The position numbers and the translations under genes are program-made. DNA of 6,697 nucleotides from Methanobacteriota archaeon. Its GTDB lineage: Archaea > Methanobacteriota > Methanobacteria > Methanobacteriales > Methanobacteriaceae. Each line of letters begins with the position of its first letter. Position 1 is the stretch's first letter. Of this stretch, positions 1 to 5,722 are shown piece after piece. The stretch lies in NCBI GenBank assembly GCA_023409695.1, contig JAEYQZ010000223.1, forward strand, positions 1 through 6,697, written 5' to 3'. The notes below the pieces were generated by a model, which worked only from the letters and a program-made list of their open reading frames with translations, ran no database searches and had not been told where the DNA came from.

Positions 1-1080
1 GATTTTAGATCGAGAAGCAGCAGGGAAAATAAGGTAAGTAAAATAAAAAAAATTTTTAATGCTGCAGGGTTTGCTAATATTTTAGATGAAAGTGATTTAA
101 CCGCAATTAAGCTTCATTTTGGAGAGAAAGGAAATGATTCTTACATTAACCCAGTATTTGTAAGGCAAATCGTCGATAAAGTAAAACAAAACGGCGCAAA
201 ACCATTTGTAACTGATACTAACACGCTCTATTTTGGACACAGACACAATTCCATTGATCACCTCCAAACAGCTATACAGCACGGCTTTAATTATGCAGTT
301 CTGGATGCTCCTATTATAATTGCAGATGGAATTTTGGGAAATAATGAAACCAAAATTGAAATTAACAAAAAGCATTTTGGAGAAGTTAAAATTGCCGGTG
401 ACATCGAAAAATCCAACAGCATGATCGTAATGTCTCATTTTAAGGGGCACGGCATGAGCGCATTTGGCGGAGCGATAAAAAACCTTGCCATGGGATGTGC
501 TTCAGCTTTTGGTAAAATAGAACAGCATGGATGTGCTAAACCAGTAATAAAAGATAAATGTATTGCTTGTGGTAAATGTATGTCTGTATGTCCTGAAGAC
601 GCGATATATATAGAAGATGAAAAGTCTTTTATAGACTACGACAGATGTATTGGATGTAATTTCTGTATTGAAGTATGTCCTGATTCAGTTATAGATCTTG
701 ATCTTGAGAAGATACCTGAATTCATTGAGAAAATGGTAGAATATGCATATGGGGCTGTTAAAAACAAACAGGACAAAGTATGTTACATTAATTTCCTTAT
801 GAACATCACTCCTGATTGTGATTGTGTTCCGTGGAGTGATGCTCCAATAGTTCCAGATATTGGAATTCTTGCATCATTTGATCCAGTTGCAATAGATGCT
901 GCCAGTATTGATCTGGTAAATGAGCAGTGCGGATTTGAAAACTCACTTTTACACCATAACTTCCATAAAGGGGAAGATAAGTTTAAAGGAGTTTATGAAG
1001 GCATCGATGGAAAAATTCAGCTTAAATATGGGGAAGAAATAGGACTTGGAAGCGCGGATTACGAGCTAATTAGGATATAA
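1..1080 (+). CDS. DUF362 domain protein with inserted 2x[4Fe-4S] ferredoxin domain (5' partial)
   Basis: The frame is open from base 1 to the TAA at 1078-1080, giving 359 residues; the true start lies just outside the window. The first residues (DFRSR) resemble the usual N-terminus of the family, so probably only about ten residues are missing. A TTG at 334 is internal, because conserved DUF362 sequence continues upstream of it. The motif KGHGMSAFGGAIKNLAMG (from about residue 146) is typical of DUF362. Two ferredoxin motifs follow, CxxCxxCxxxCP at bases 559-591 and again at 646-678, each suited to one [4Fe-4S] cluster. The DUF362 fold then resumes with a DCDC cysteine pair (817-825) and SFDPVAIDAAS. 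This layout, a ferredoxin module within DUF362, is common in methanogens and anaerobes. The protein is presumably cytoplasmic and redox-active, but its substrate is unknown. No T-tract follows, so transcription may run on into the next gene, 64 bases downstream. Confidence 0.93.
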   Translation, partial: DFRSRSSRENKVSKIKKIFNAAGFANILDESDLTAIKLHFGEKGNDSYINPVFVRQIVDKVKQNGAKPFVTDTNTLYFGHRHNSIDHLQTAIQHGFNYAVLDAPIIIADGILGNNETKIEINKKHFGEVKIAGDIEKSNSMIVMSHFKGHGMSAFGGAIKNLAMGCASAFGKIEQHGCAKPVIKDKCIACGKCMSVCPEDAIYIEDEKSFIDYDRCIGCNFCIEVCPDSVIDLDLEKIPEFIEKMVEYAYGAVKNKQDKVCYINFLMNITPDCDCVPWSDAPIVPDIGILASFDPVAIDAASIDLVNEQCGFENSLLHHNFHKGEDKFKGVYEGIDGKIQLKYGEEIGLGSADYELIRI

Positions 1081-1144
1081 TTATCACTTAGCAATGGAAG
1101 CAATTGCAAGATATTTGGCCGGTTAATAAATAAGTGGGTGTATT

Positions 1145-1744
1145 ATGACGGATGATAATGAGGTATGGGAAACAACTAGCCGTATTGAAACTCTTGTAGA
1201 TGGAATTTTTGCAATTGCAATGACATTACTGGTTTTAAACCTCAGCATCCCTCAATTAACCAGTTCTGTACCTAATATCACTGTTGAAGACTATTTAATT
1301 AATTCAATACCTAAGTTCTTCACTTATGGGTTGAGTTTTGTTATTCTTGCCATATTTTGGAGGGTGAATCATCAGCAGTTTTACAGAATTAAGCGTGCGG
1401 ATTCTGCATTTTTATGGATAACAGTAATATGGCTTCTATTTGTTGCTCTGGTACCATTTTCTACCTCTCTTATGGGGGGATACGGGGAGACTCAGTCAGC
1501 CAATATATTTTTTAACCTTAATCTACTTTTAATTGGGATATTTTCGGGATTGATATGGTACTATGCCACAAAGAAAGATTTTATAGAAAAATTAAGCCGT
1601 GAAAAAATAATTAAGCTTAATAAACTGAATTTGATGCTGCCAATTGCGGCATTAATTGCAATTGGAGTATCCTTTGTAATCCCTGCATTCAGTACCCTCA
1701 CTTATCTAGCTATTCCTATAATTAAAAAAGTAATAAAGGCTTAG
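1145..1744 (+). CDS. TMEM175/DUF1211-family integral membrane protein (putative potassium channel)
   Basis: A 199-residue hydrophobic protein with about six membrane segments, near residues 18-36, 56-74, 87-107, 119-140, 162-179 and possibly 182-195. The N-terminus, RIETLVDGIFAIAMTLLVL, is the hallmark first helix of the family, and FWRVNHQQF (71-79) and LLFVALVPFST (97-107) match its other conserved blocks. About 200 residues with a single six-helix repeat is the usual prokaryotic form; human TMEM175 has two such repeats. Characterised members are potassium-conducting channels lacking the classical selectivity filter, so ion conduction here is inferred from family. The usual FSD motif of helix 1 reads LVD (17-19). 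A GTGGGTG stretch shortly before the ATG is a partial Shine-Dalgarno match. The gene may be co-transcribed with the DUF362 gene. It converges on the acetolactate decarboxylase gene, with 46 bases between their stops. Confidence 0.85.
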   Translation: MTDDNEVWETTSRIETLVDGIFAIAMTLLVLNLSIPQLTSSVPNITVEDYLINSIPKFFTYGLSFVILAIFWRVNHQQFYRIKRADSAFLWITVIWLLFVALVPFSTSLMGGYGETQSANIFFNLNLLLIGIFSGLIWYYATKKDFIEKLSREKIIKLNKLNLMLPIAALIAIGVSFVIPAFSTLTYLAIPIIKKVIKA

Positions 1745-1759
1745 GCTGTTGCATAATAT

Positions 1760-1782
1760 AAAAATTAAAAAATCAGAAAAAA
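1760..1782 (-). terminator. T-tract terminator of the acetolactate decarboxylase gene
   Basis: Read on the minus strand, the 30 bases after the stop codon carry three T runs: T6 at 1782-1777, T6 at 1772-1767 and T5 at 1764-1760. Archaeal RNA polymerase terminates at such oligo-T runs without needing a hairpin. The plus strand here is A-rich, so this does not serve the converging TMEM175-like gene. Confidence 0.6.
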
Positions 1783-1790
1783 TTTAGAAG

Positions 1791-2552
1791 TTAATTTGCA
1801 TTTGAATTCACATTTAAAACGCTGCCATTTGAAAGTAAAACACTGTCATCTGGAATGTAATCAATTTCAATTATTACACCCTTTAGCTGGCAGTCAAGGA
1901 CATGTCCCCCTGATTTTTTATCTTCACTTATAAAGTGGAAGTGATAGTCATTCAGGTTTACGTCACTTGCGTATTCAGGACACCAGAATCCAACCATAGT
2001 TCCAGTAATATTGTTGAAATTGAAAATAGTTTGATTTTTTAAGGCTTCATTTAGTGTAGGATAAGGTTTGTTTTGTTTTGGAGGACTTCTAGCTTTAACG
2101 CTGTCAAAGGTTCCAATCACTTTAATTGAATAGAACATATTTTTAGAAGGCATTGTAGCATTTAAAAACTGTTCAAGCTGTGTTAGATTCATACTTGAAT
2201 TTAAAATAAGTATTTTATCAGTTTTAAACGGCACTGTCATGGCAAATGGAGTGTTTGCAGAATCATTAATAAGATAAACGGTTCCATTTGATTTTATTTG
2301 ATATATGTTGCCGTTTAATTCTATCATTTCTCCATCCAGACCATTAAATGTTCCCATTCCTGTATCTCCATGTGACCTTAACTCGCCTATGGTCCAGTTC
2401 CCGTCAAAATTTCCTGCAGATAAAGAATTAAGTGTGGATAATTGGAAAATGGAATTATCATCCTTTACTTGTGAAGAAGCACCATAAACTGTTCCTGTTC
2501 CTAAAACTAATATCATTAAAATTCCTGTAAATAGATAATATTTCTTTGCCAT
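1791..2552 (-). CDS. budA: Alpha-acetolactate decarboxylase, exported
   Basis: The protein has 253 residues. Its family decarboxylates 2-acetolactate to (R)-acetoin and CO2 using a zinc site. Family blocks are clear: AGNFDGNWTIGEL (46-58), HGDTGMGTFNGLDGE (61-75), RSPPKQNKPYP (155-165) and DYHFHFISEDKKSGGHVLD (202-220). Compared with Brevibacillus brevis numbering as I recall it, ligands and catalytic residues all fall at an offset of +10: Glu75, Arg155, His204, His206 and His217. The counterpart of Glu253 would be residue 263, beyond the end of this shorter protein. Residues 1-24 form a signal peptide (KK, then a hydrophobic stretch to VYGA) without a lipobox cysteine, so the enzyme probably acts outside the membrane. 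Nine N-X-S/T sequons suit archaeal surface glycosylation. There is no Shine-Dalgarno before the ATG, and a TATA box lies about 29 bases upstream. Confidence 0.93.
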   Translation of the reverse strand: MAKKYYLFTGILMILVLGTGTVYGASSQVKDDNSIFQLSTLNSLSAGNFDGNWTIGELRSHGDTGMGTFNGLDGEMIELNGNIYQIKSNGTVYLINDSANTPFAMTVPFKTDKILILNSSMNLTQLEQFLNATMPSKNMFYSIKVIGTFDSVKARSPPKQNKPYPTLNEALKNQTIFNFNNITGTMVGFWCPEYASDVNLNDYHFHFISEDKKSGGHVLDCQLKGVIIEIDYIPDDSVLLSNGSVLNVNSNAN

Positions 2553-2575
2553 GGAGATATTTTGTATTGATTGAA

Positions 2576-2586
2576 TTATATATAAG
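2576..2586 (-). promoter_or_regulatory. TATA box for acetolactate decarboxylase; transcript probably leaderless
   Basis: On the minus strand the sequence reads CTTATATATAA, a near-ideal archaeal TATA box, preceded by GAAA as a BRE-like purine stretch. Its centre (about 2581) puts the expected transcription start, 25-27 bases downstream, at about 2554-2556. This is within a few bases of the ATG at 2552. The bases directly before the ATG read ATCTCC, which is not a Shine-Dalgarno. Confidence 0.65.
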
Positions 2587-2605
2587 TTTCAGTGTAATTT
2601 TGGAT

Positions 2606-2613
2606 AAAAAAAA
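2606..2613 (-). terminator. T8 terminator of the HAD-family gene
   Basis: A run of eight T on the minus strand lies about 42 bases after the TAG stop of the HAD gene and just upstream of the decarboxylase TATA box. This order suggests the two minus-strand genes are separate transcription units even though they are only about 100 bases apart. Confidence 0.5.
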
Positions 2614-2654
2614 TAGTTTTGAAAATTAATGAATTTCACTTAAATTGTTTATCT

Positions 2655-3443
2655 CTAAAAATCAATATTTAGAATCTCTCTTATATTCTCCACAATGACA
2701 TCTGCAGTGTCGTAAACCATCTGCGGATTTTTCTCTTTTTGCTGTACAGTAAGAACACCAATATCTGCTTCTTTAAGCGCAAGGACATCGTTCACGCTGT
2801 TACCAACCATCATAACATCATAGTTCCTTTTAAGTCCCTTTACAATTTCCATCTTTTTCCAGGAGTCTGCGGTGTCAAAAACGTTTTCTTCAGGGATTCC
2901 GATGTACCTTGCAAGCGCTTTTAAAGACCCTTTCCGATCTCCAGAGGCTATGAATATGTGAATGCCTCTTTTTTGCAGTTCTTTAACCACATCTCGCACC
3001 TCTGGGAACACTCTCCCTCCTGAAGTGACTGTAAATTCAATTTTTCCCTTGTTCAGATTCACTATAAATCCTGAGCCACTGCATACTTGTATATCATAAT
3101 TTTTAGCTGTTACTGCCCTTATGGTATCCTGAATATCACTTACTTTAGATTCATCGCCTGTAATGGATTCAATTAATTCTCTTTTTTTGATTTCAACAGT
3201 TGAATAACTTATGTCAATATTGATGTCGTTTCTTTTAATGAACTGGCATATTCTCTGGTCTGGCTTTGCATTAATTATACACTTTGAAGGGTCTGTCTGT
3301 ATAACTACAAGTGCTCTTGCACTGCTGCTGTCTACAATATCCAGTGAACTTACGTTATCAAATATTTCACCTGTTTGAAGGTCTTTCAATGCTCTATATC
3401 TTTCAATAAGTGTCCCTGAATTATCGAATACAATCGCTTTCAT
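2655..3443 (-). CDS. HAD-superfamily protein, soluble P-type ATPase-like
   Basis: The protein has 262 residues and no membrane segment. HAD motif I is VFDNSGTLIE (5-14): the nucleophile is Asp7, but the usual second acid of DxDGT is Ser9, recalling the DKTGT of P-type ATPases. Motif II is IASGD (165-169), a lysine at 196/197 or 202 may be motif III, and motif IV is GNSVNDVLALKEADIGV (214-230), close to the GDGxNDxPAL of P-type ATPases. This is the signature of the archaeal soluble P-type-ATPase-like phosphatases. About 110 residues (roughly 30-145) lie between motif I and the motif II half, forming a large cap-like insert with no motif I recognise. Substrate is unknown; phosphatase activity is inferred from family. 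The ATG at 3443 is preceded only by TTGAT, a weak Shine-Dalgarno. A poor TATA candidate, TTAAAAAT, lies near 3475-3484. Confidence 0.82.
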   Translation of the reverse strand: MKAIVFDNSGTLIERYRALKDLQTGEIFDNVSSLDIVDSSSARALVVIQTDPSKCIINAKPDQRICQFIKRNDINIDISYSTVEIKKRELIESITGDESKVSDIQDTIRAVTAKNYDIQVCSGSGFIVNLNKGKIEFTVTSGGRVFPEVRDVVKELQKRGIHIFIASGDRKGSLKALARYIGIPEENVFDTADSWKKMEIVKGLKRNYDVMMVGNSVNDVLALKEADIGVLTVQQKEKNPQMVYDTADVIVENIREILNIDF

Positions 3444-3727
3444 ATTATCAACTGTTATTTGCAGATTATCATTTGATTTTTAATTGAATTTTTAATATGA
3501 ATTTTAATTTAACTAAGTAAGTATTGTAAAAAAAATTATTTATCATTATTGTTTATTGGAATCCATTTTACAATTTTTAACATCTATTTTTTTTCTGTGC
3601 ATTTGTATTGGGGAACCAAATTAGGGATTTTGGATGCTTTATGCATTTTAAAATCATTTTTTATGATATAATCAGTTAATAGCAAATTACATATTATAAA
3701 ATGTATTTTAGTGTCTTATTTTTGAAA

Positions 3728-3756
3728 TGTGACCTTTATCACAAATTAATAATAAA
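3728..3756. repeat. Repeat copy A: TGTGA-N6-TCACA operator-like palindrome plus AT tail
   Basis: TGTGACCTTTATCACA (3728-3743) has five-base inverted arms, followed by AAATTAATAATAAA. It resembles copy C in both the palindrome and the tail (AAAT, then TAATAAA at matching offsets). It lies about 270 bases before the secreted-protein ATG. Likely a regulator binding site; the regulator is unknown. Confidence 0.5.
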
Positions 3757-3862
3757 TTTAATTATATCTGTAGTAACATAATATTATTAACCATGAATGT
3801 ATGGCTCAAAATATTTGCTAGAGCATAATTAATAATAAAAGTTTGGTCTTTTGTATAAGCCC

Positions 3863-3899
3863 GTGACATAAGTCATAAAAATGTAATAAAAATAGTTAC
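3863..3899. repeat. Repeat copy B: GTGAC-N4-GTCAT operator-like palindrome plus tail
   Basis: GTGACATAAGTCAT (3863-3876) contains the inverted pair TGAC-ATAA-GTCA. It is followed by a tail with TGTAATAAAA (3882-3891) and TTAC, at the same offset as the identical ten bases in copy C, which starts 54 bases downstream. The palindrome is the least conserved of the three but keeps the pattern GTGAY-N4-RTCAY. Confidence 0.45.
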
Positions 3900-3915
3900 A
3901 ATGTTATATCAGCAC

Positions 3916-3953
3916 TGTGATTATAATCACAAATCTGTAATAAAATTTCATAC
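3916..3953. repeat. Repeat copy C: perfect 16-base palindrome plus tail
   Basis: TGTGATTATAATCACA (3916-3931) is a perfect 16-base palindrome. A tail with TGTAATAAAA (3936-3945) and ATAC follows. The palindrome centre is itself TATA-like, so a bound protein could compete with or assist TBP. Nine bases of the left part, GTGATTATA, recur at 3958-3966 as a lone half-site. This copy is nearest to the secreted-protein gene (ATG at 3998). Confidence 0.55.
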
Positions 3954-3997
3954 ATTAGTGATTATACTCTTTATTTATCCAGAAGGGACGATAAGAA

Positions 3998-4522
3998 ATG
4001 AAATTAGAAATGACTATTAAATTTCTTATTTTGTTTGTAGCTATAATGCTAGTTATCTTCCCTGTATCTGCAGAGGGTTCTTCAATATCTTCGCAAACCG
4101 TGAGTGTAACTATACCTGAGACTGCTGCGGTCTCAGCAAATTATGGAAATAGTTCAATAATAAATAGTGGTCTTATACCTCCTGGTACTACTGAAGTTAC
4201 CATTAATAATGCGTATTTCGCAAATCCCTCAAATGTAGATACAGAAATCTGGATTAGGGCGAGTGGTGACCTTGTAGGTGCAAACACGGCAAATACAATT
4301 GGTTTATCTAATCTGAAATACATTATTCCAGGTTTGGGCTCAGCTGTAGAATTAACAGATCAATATACCAAGGCAGGGGTGCTTAAAAAACCGAATCATG
4401 GAAGTATCAGTCCAATGGGTGTGAATTTACGTATAAAAATCCCCTATGGAACAACTCCTGATACTTACAAAACAACAATTTATTTCACATCCCTAAAATT
4501 TAACTCTGATGCATCGGTATGA
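3998..4522 (+). CDS. Small secreted beta-rich surface protein, function unknown
   Basis: The protein has 174 residues. Residues 1-25 are a classical signal peptide: a hydrophobic core at 8-22 and a likely cleavage site PVSA|EG. The mature part is about 149 residues, rich in Ser, Thr, Asn and Val, with no cysteine and alternating strands. It shows the order TVSVTIP (34-40), GLIPPGTTEVTINN (58-71), VDTEIWIRASGDL (80-92), NLKY (105-108), and RIKIPYGTTPDTYKTTIYFTS (145-165). This pattern resembles archaeal surface beta-sandwich proteins that read roughly LTPG...V.NTGNVDVDVYV...VPYGT.AGTYTGTIYFT, so a WxL-like adhesive or structural role is possible but not shown. There is no C-terminal anchor, so it may be released or held by other surface proteins. 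AGAAGGGA at 3981-3988 is a reasonable Shine-Dalgarno for the ATG at 3998; an in-frame ATG at 4010 is an alternative start. The long upstream region suggests tight control. Confidence 0.75.
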   Translation: MKLEMTIKFLILFVAIMLVIFPVSAEGSSISSQTVSVTIPETAAVSANYGNSSIINSGLIPPGTTEVTINNAYFANPSNVDTEIWIRASGDLVGANTANTIGLSNLKYIIPGLGSAVELTDQYTKAGVLKKPNHGSISPMGVNLRIKIPYGTTPDTYKTTIYFTSLKFNSDASV

Positions 4523-4540
4523 GATCAAACATCAGATAGA

Positions 4541-4581
4541 ATTAGAAAGTAAGGCGGTATTATCTGTCTTTACTTTCTAAT
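4541..4581 (+). terminator. Long stem-loop after the secreted-protein gene
   Basis: ATTAGAAAGTAA (4541-4552) and TTACTTTCTAAT (4570-4581) form a perfect 12-bp stem, extendable by a G-T and a G-C pair, with a loop of about 13 bases. It begins 18 bases after the TGA. No T-tract follows directly (the next bases are ACCTCCTTC), so it is not a standard terminator. It may instead stabilise the 3' end of the mRNA or be a processing site. Confidence 0.5.
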
Positions 4582-4708
4582 ACCTCCTTCAATTTAATAT
4601 AAGGTTCAAATGTATCTATACTATTTTATATTTAAAATAACTTAATCAAATCAAATATAATTTATGAGCTTGGTTCTTTATGAAATTTAATGCAATATTA
4701 AAAAGTTA

Positions 4709-4737
4709 TGTCCCTAATCTGGACAGTAATAATTACT
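4709..4737. promoter_or_regulatory. Two abutting palindromes upstream of the 49-residue gene
   Basis: TGTCC-N7-GGACA (4709-4725) is directly followed by, and shares one base with, AGTAAT-A-ATTACT (4725-4737). Allowing one bulged G, the first can be extended outward to TTATGTCC / GGACAgTAA. They lie 64-92 bases before the TTG start at 4801, just upstream of the AT-rich presumed promoter (4738-4785), where an operator or activator site would sit. CATAAAATT is also repeated there, at 4745-4753 and 4762-4770. Confidence 0.4.
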
Positions 4738-4800
4738 TTTAATACATAAAATTATAATAATCATAAAATTCAACTATATTATAAGAAGGAGAGGATATGG

Positions 4801-4950
4801 TTGGAAATTAGAGTTAAAATTGAAGATGAGAAAGCCTCAACAATTCGAAATTTGCTGAATAATGGTTTAAGGGGTAAATACGCTTTACAATCTATAACTG
4901 AGGATAAAGGAAAAGGTGAGTTTATTTTTCAATATAAGAAAATGAAATAA
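4801..4950 (+). CDS. Small 49-residue protein, TTG start, function unknown
   Basis: A short frame from TTG (4801) to TAA (4948-4950). The product starts (M)EIRVKIEDEKASTIRN and ends IFQYKKMK. It is charged and soluble, with a predicted order of strand (2-7), helix (9-22) and strand pair (27-47). The Shine-Dalgarno AGGAG at 4787-4791, about nine bases before the TTG, is among the clearest in the window. The ATG at 4797 is out of this frame and meets a stop after four codons, so TTG is preferred. I do not recognise a family. Support comes from the binding site, the coding-like composition (lysine- and glutamate-rich, no odd codons), the palindromes upstream and an isolated position between two transcription units. 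Start and reality are inferred; a chance open frame of this size in AT-rich DNA remains possible. Confidence 0.6.
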   Translation: MEIRVKIEDEKASTIRNLLNNGLRGKYALQSITEDKGKGEFIFQYKKMK

Positions 4951-5016
4951 CCATATTTTGTATATAAGCTTAATTTACATAATTTTATTTACTTAAACAG
5001 GCAGTGAATACTCTCT

Positions 5017-5022
5017 AAAAAA
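5017..5022 (-). terminator. T6 terminator of the LysE-family gene
   Basis: On the minus strand a T6 run (5022-5017) follows the LysE stop by about 22 bases, preceded by further T3-T4 runs in AATTAAAATTAAAA-type sequence. On the plus strand the same stretch gives several T4 runs after the 49-residue gene, so it may serve both converging transcripts. Confidence 0.4.
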
Positions 5023-5044
5023 TTTTAATTTTAATTTATGTGTT

Positions 5045-5680
5045 TTAAAACAGATTTATCTGGGAAAAAATGAAATAAATGCCCAGCAAAACAAGGAATG
5101 CTCCACAAATTACCATTACTGCTTTATAGGTTTTATCATTCATGAATTTTGATCCCCTGCTTGATGCAAATGAGATTATACTGAACCATGAAAGATCAGC
5201 TAACCAGTGGCCAATTGAAAAGGCTAAAAGGCCAATAATCCCTGCAAGGGCTAATCCTTTAAACATGAAAGCAAGGCCAATTGTACCCCACCAGATAAAA
5301 AAATAAGGGTTTGAAATACTTGTTATAACTCCCTTAAGAAAAGATCCGTATTTTTGAATTTCATTTTCCTCAGTTTTGATATTTGACAGCGTGGTGTTTG
5401 ATCTAGATGTATTATATCCCATAAAAATGAGAACAATGCCTCCAAATATCCCAATGATAAAAGCTGCAGTTTGCGAACCTAAAATCTGGCCTAAACCTGC
5501 CAGAATGACAATCATCATTAGTATTTCTGCCATTATGTGGCCTAAAACAACCCGAGGCCCTGCTATAAATCCTTTTTTAACAGAGTCAGAAACTGTTACA
5601 GTAAACATGGGCCCGGGAACTAATGCACCGGATAATCCAACTCCAAATGAAGTTAATGCAAATAAAACAATTTCAATCAA
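5045..5680 (-). CDS. LysE-family translocator (amino-acid exporter type)
   Basis: A 211-residue membrane protein with about six hydrophobic segments, near residues 3-24, 44-66, 72-89, 118-136, 142-162 and 186-206. The family signature GLSGALVPGPMFTVTV (15-30), then GFIAGPRVVLGHIMAE (37-52) and SNPYFFIWWGTIG (123-135), are diagnostic of LysE/RhtB-type exporters, which drive amino acids or small metabolites out of the cell using the ion gradient. The substrate cannot be told from the sequence. The start is TTG at 5680, directly preceded by an in-frame TAA, so the gene cannot begin further upstream. GTGAT at 5689-5685 on the minus strand, four bases before the TTG, complements the 16S 3' end. 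No in-frame ATG occurs before the conserved PGPM block. The 53-residue gene ends 42 bases upstream on the same strand, so the two probably share a transcript. Confidence 0.88.
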   Translation of the reverse strand: MIEIVLFALTSFGVGLSGALVPGPMFTVTVSDSVKKGFIAGPRVVLGHIMAEILMMIVILAGLGQILGSQTAAFIIGIFGGIVLIFMGYNTSRSNTTLSNIKTEENEIQKYGSFLKGVITSISNPYFFIWWGTIGLAFMFKGLALAGIIGLLAFSIGHWLADLSWFSIISFASSRGSKFMNDKTYKAVMVICGAFLVLLGIYFIFSQINLF

Positions 5681-5722
5681 TTAAATCACTATAATATAGA
5701 AATAGATAAAAAATGGATTTAG

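Larger units (their letters stand above)
3444..3997. other. 554-base AT-rich non-coding regulatory region
   Basis: No frame here has a plausible start, length and ribosome binding site; the longest ATG frames I read are about a dozen codons. The left part (3444-3720) holds the presumed promoter of the HAD gene and many A/T runs. The right part (3721-3997) holds the three repeat copies listed separately, a 13-base direct repeat AATTAATAATAAA at 3744-3756 and 3827-3839, and the leader of the secreted-protein gene. No tRNA-like or recognisable riboswitch structure was seen, though an unknown small RNA cannot be excluded. Confidence 0.6.

Noticed and set aside
334..336. TTG at 334 as the start of the DUF362/ferredoxin protein
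   Set aside because: The same frame is open to base 1 and encodes conserved family sequence, so the gene is truncated by the window edge.
97..450. Antisense open frame across the DUF362 gene
   Set aside because: It is wholly antisense to a clearly conserved coding region, and its translation shows no family features.
3728..3931. CRP/cAMP regulation from the TGTGA-N6-TCACA matches
   Set aside because: The window looks archaeal, and classical cAMP-CRP control is not expected there; only the palindromes themselves are reported.
3444..3997. CRISPR array or insertion-sequence remnant in the repeat-rich spacer
   Set aside because: The repeats are degenerate and unevenly spaced (134 and 54 bases), with no terminal inverted repeats, transposase fragments or cas genes.
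4797..4811. ATG at 4797 as start of the small gene
   Set aside because: This frame reads four codons and then TAG; the TTG at 4801 opens the 49-codon frame.
5376..5684. Plus-strand open frame across the LysE-type gene
   Set aside because: It is a mirror frame of a conserved membrane protein; its product is proline/methionine-rich with no recognisable domain.
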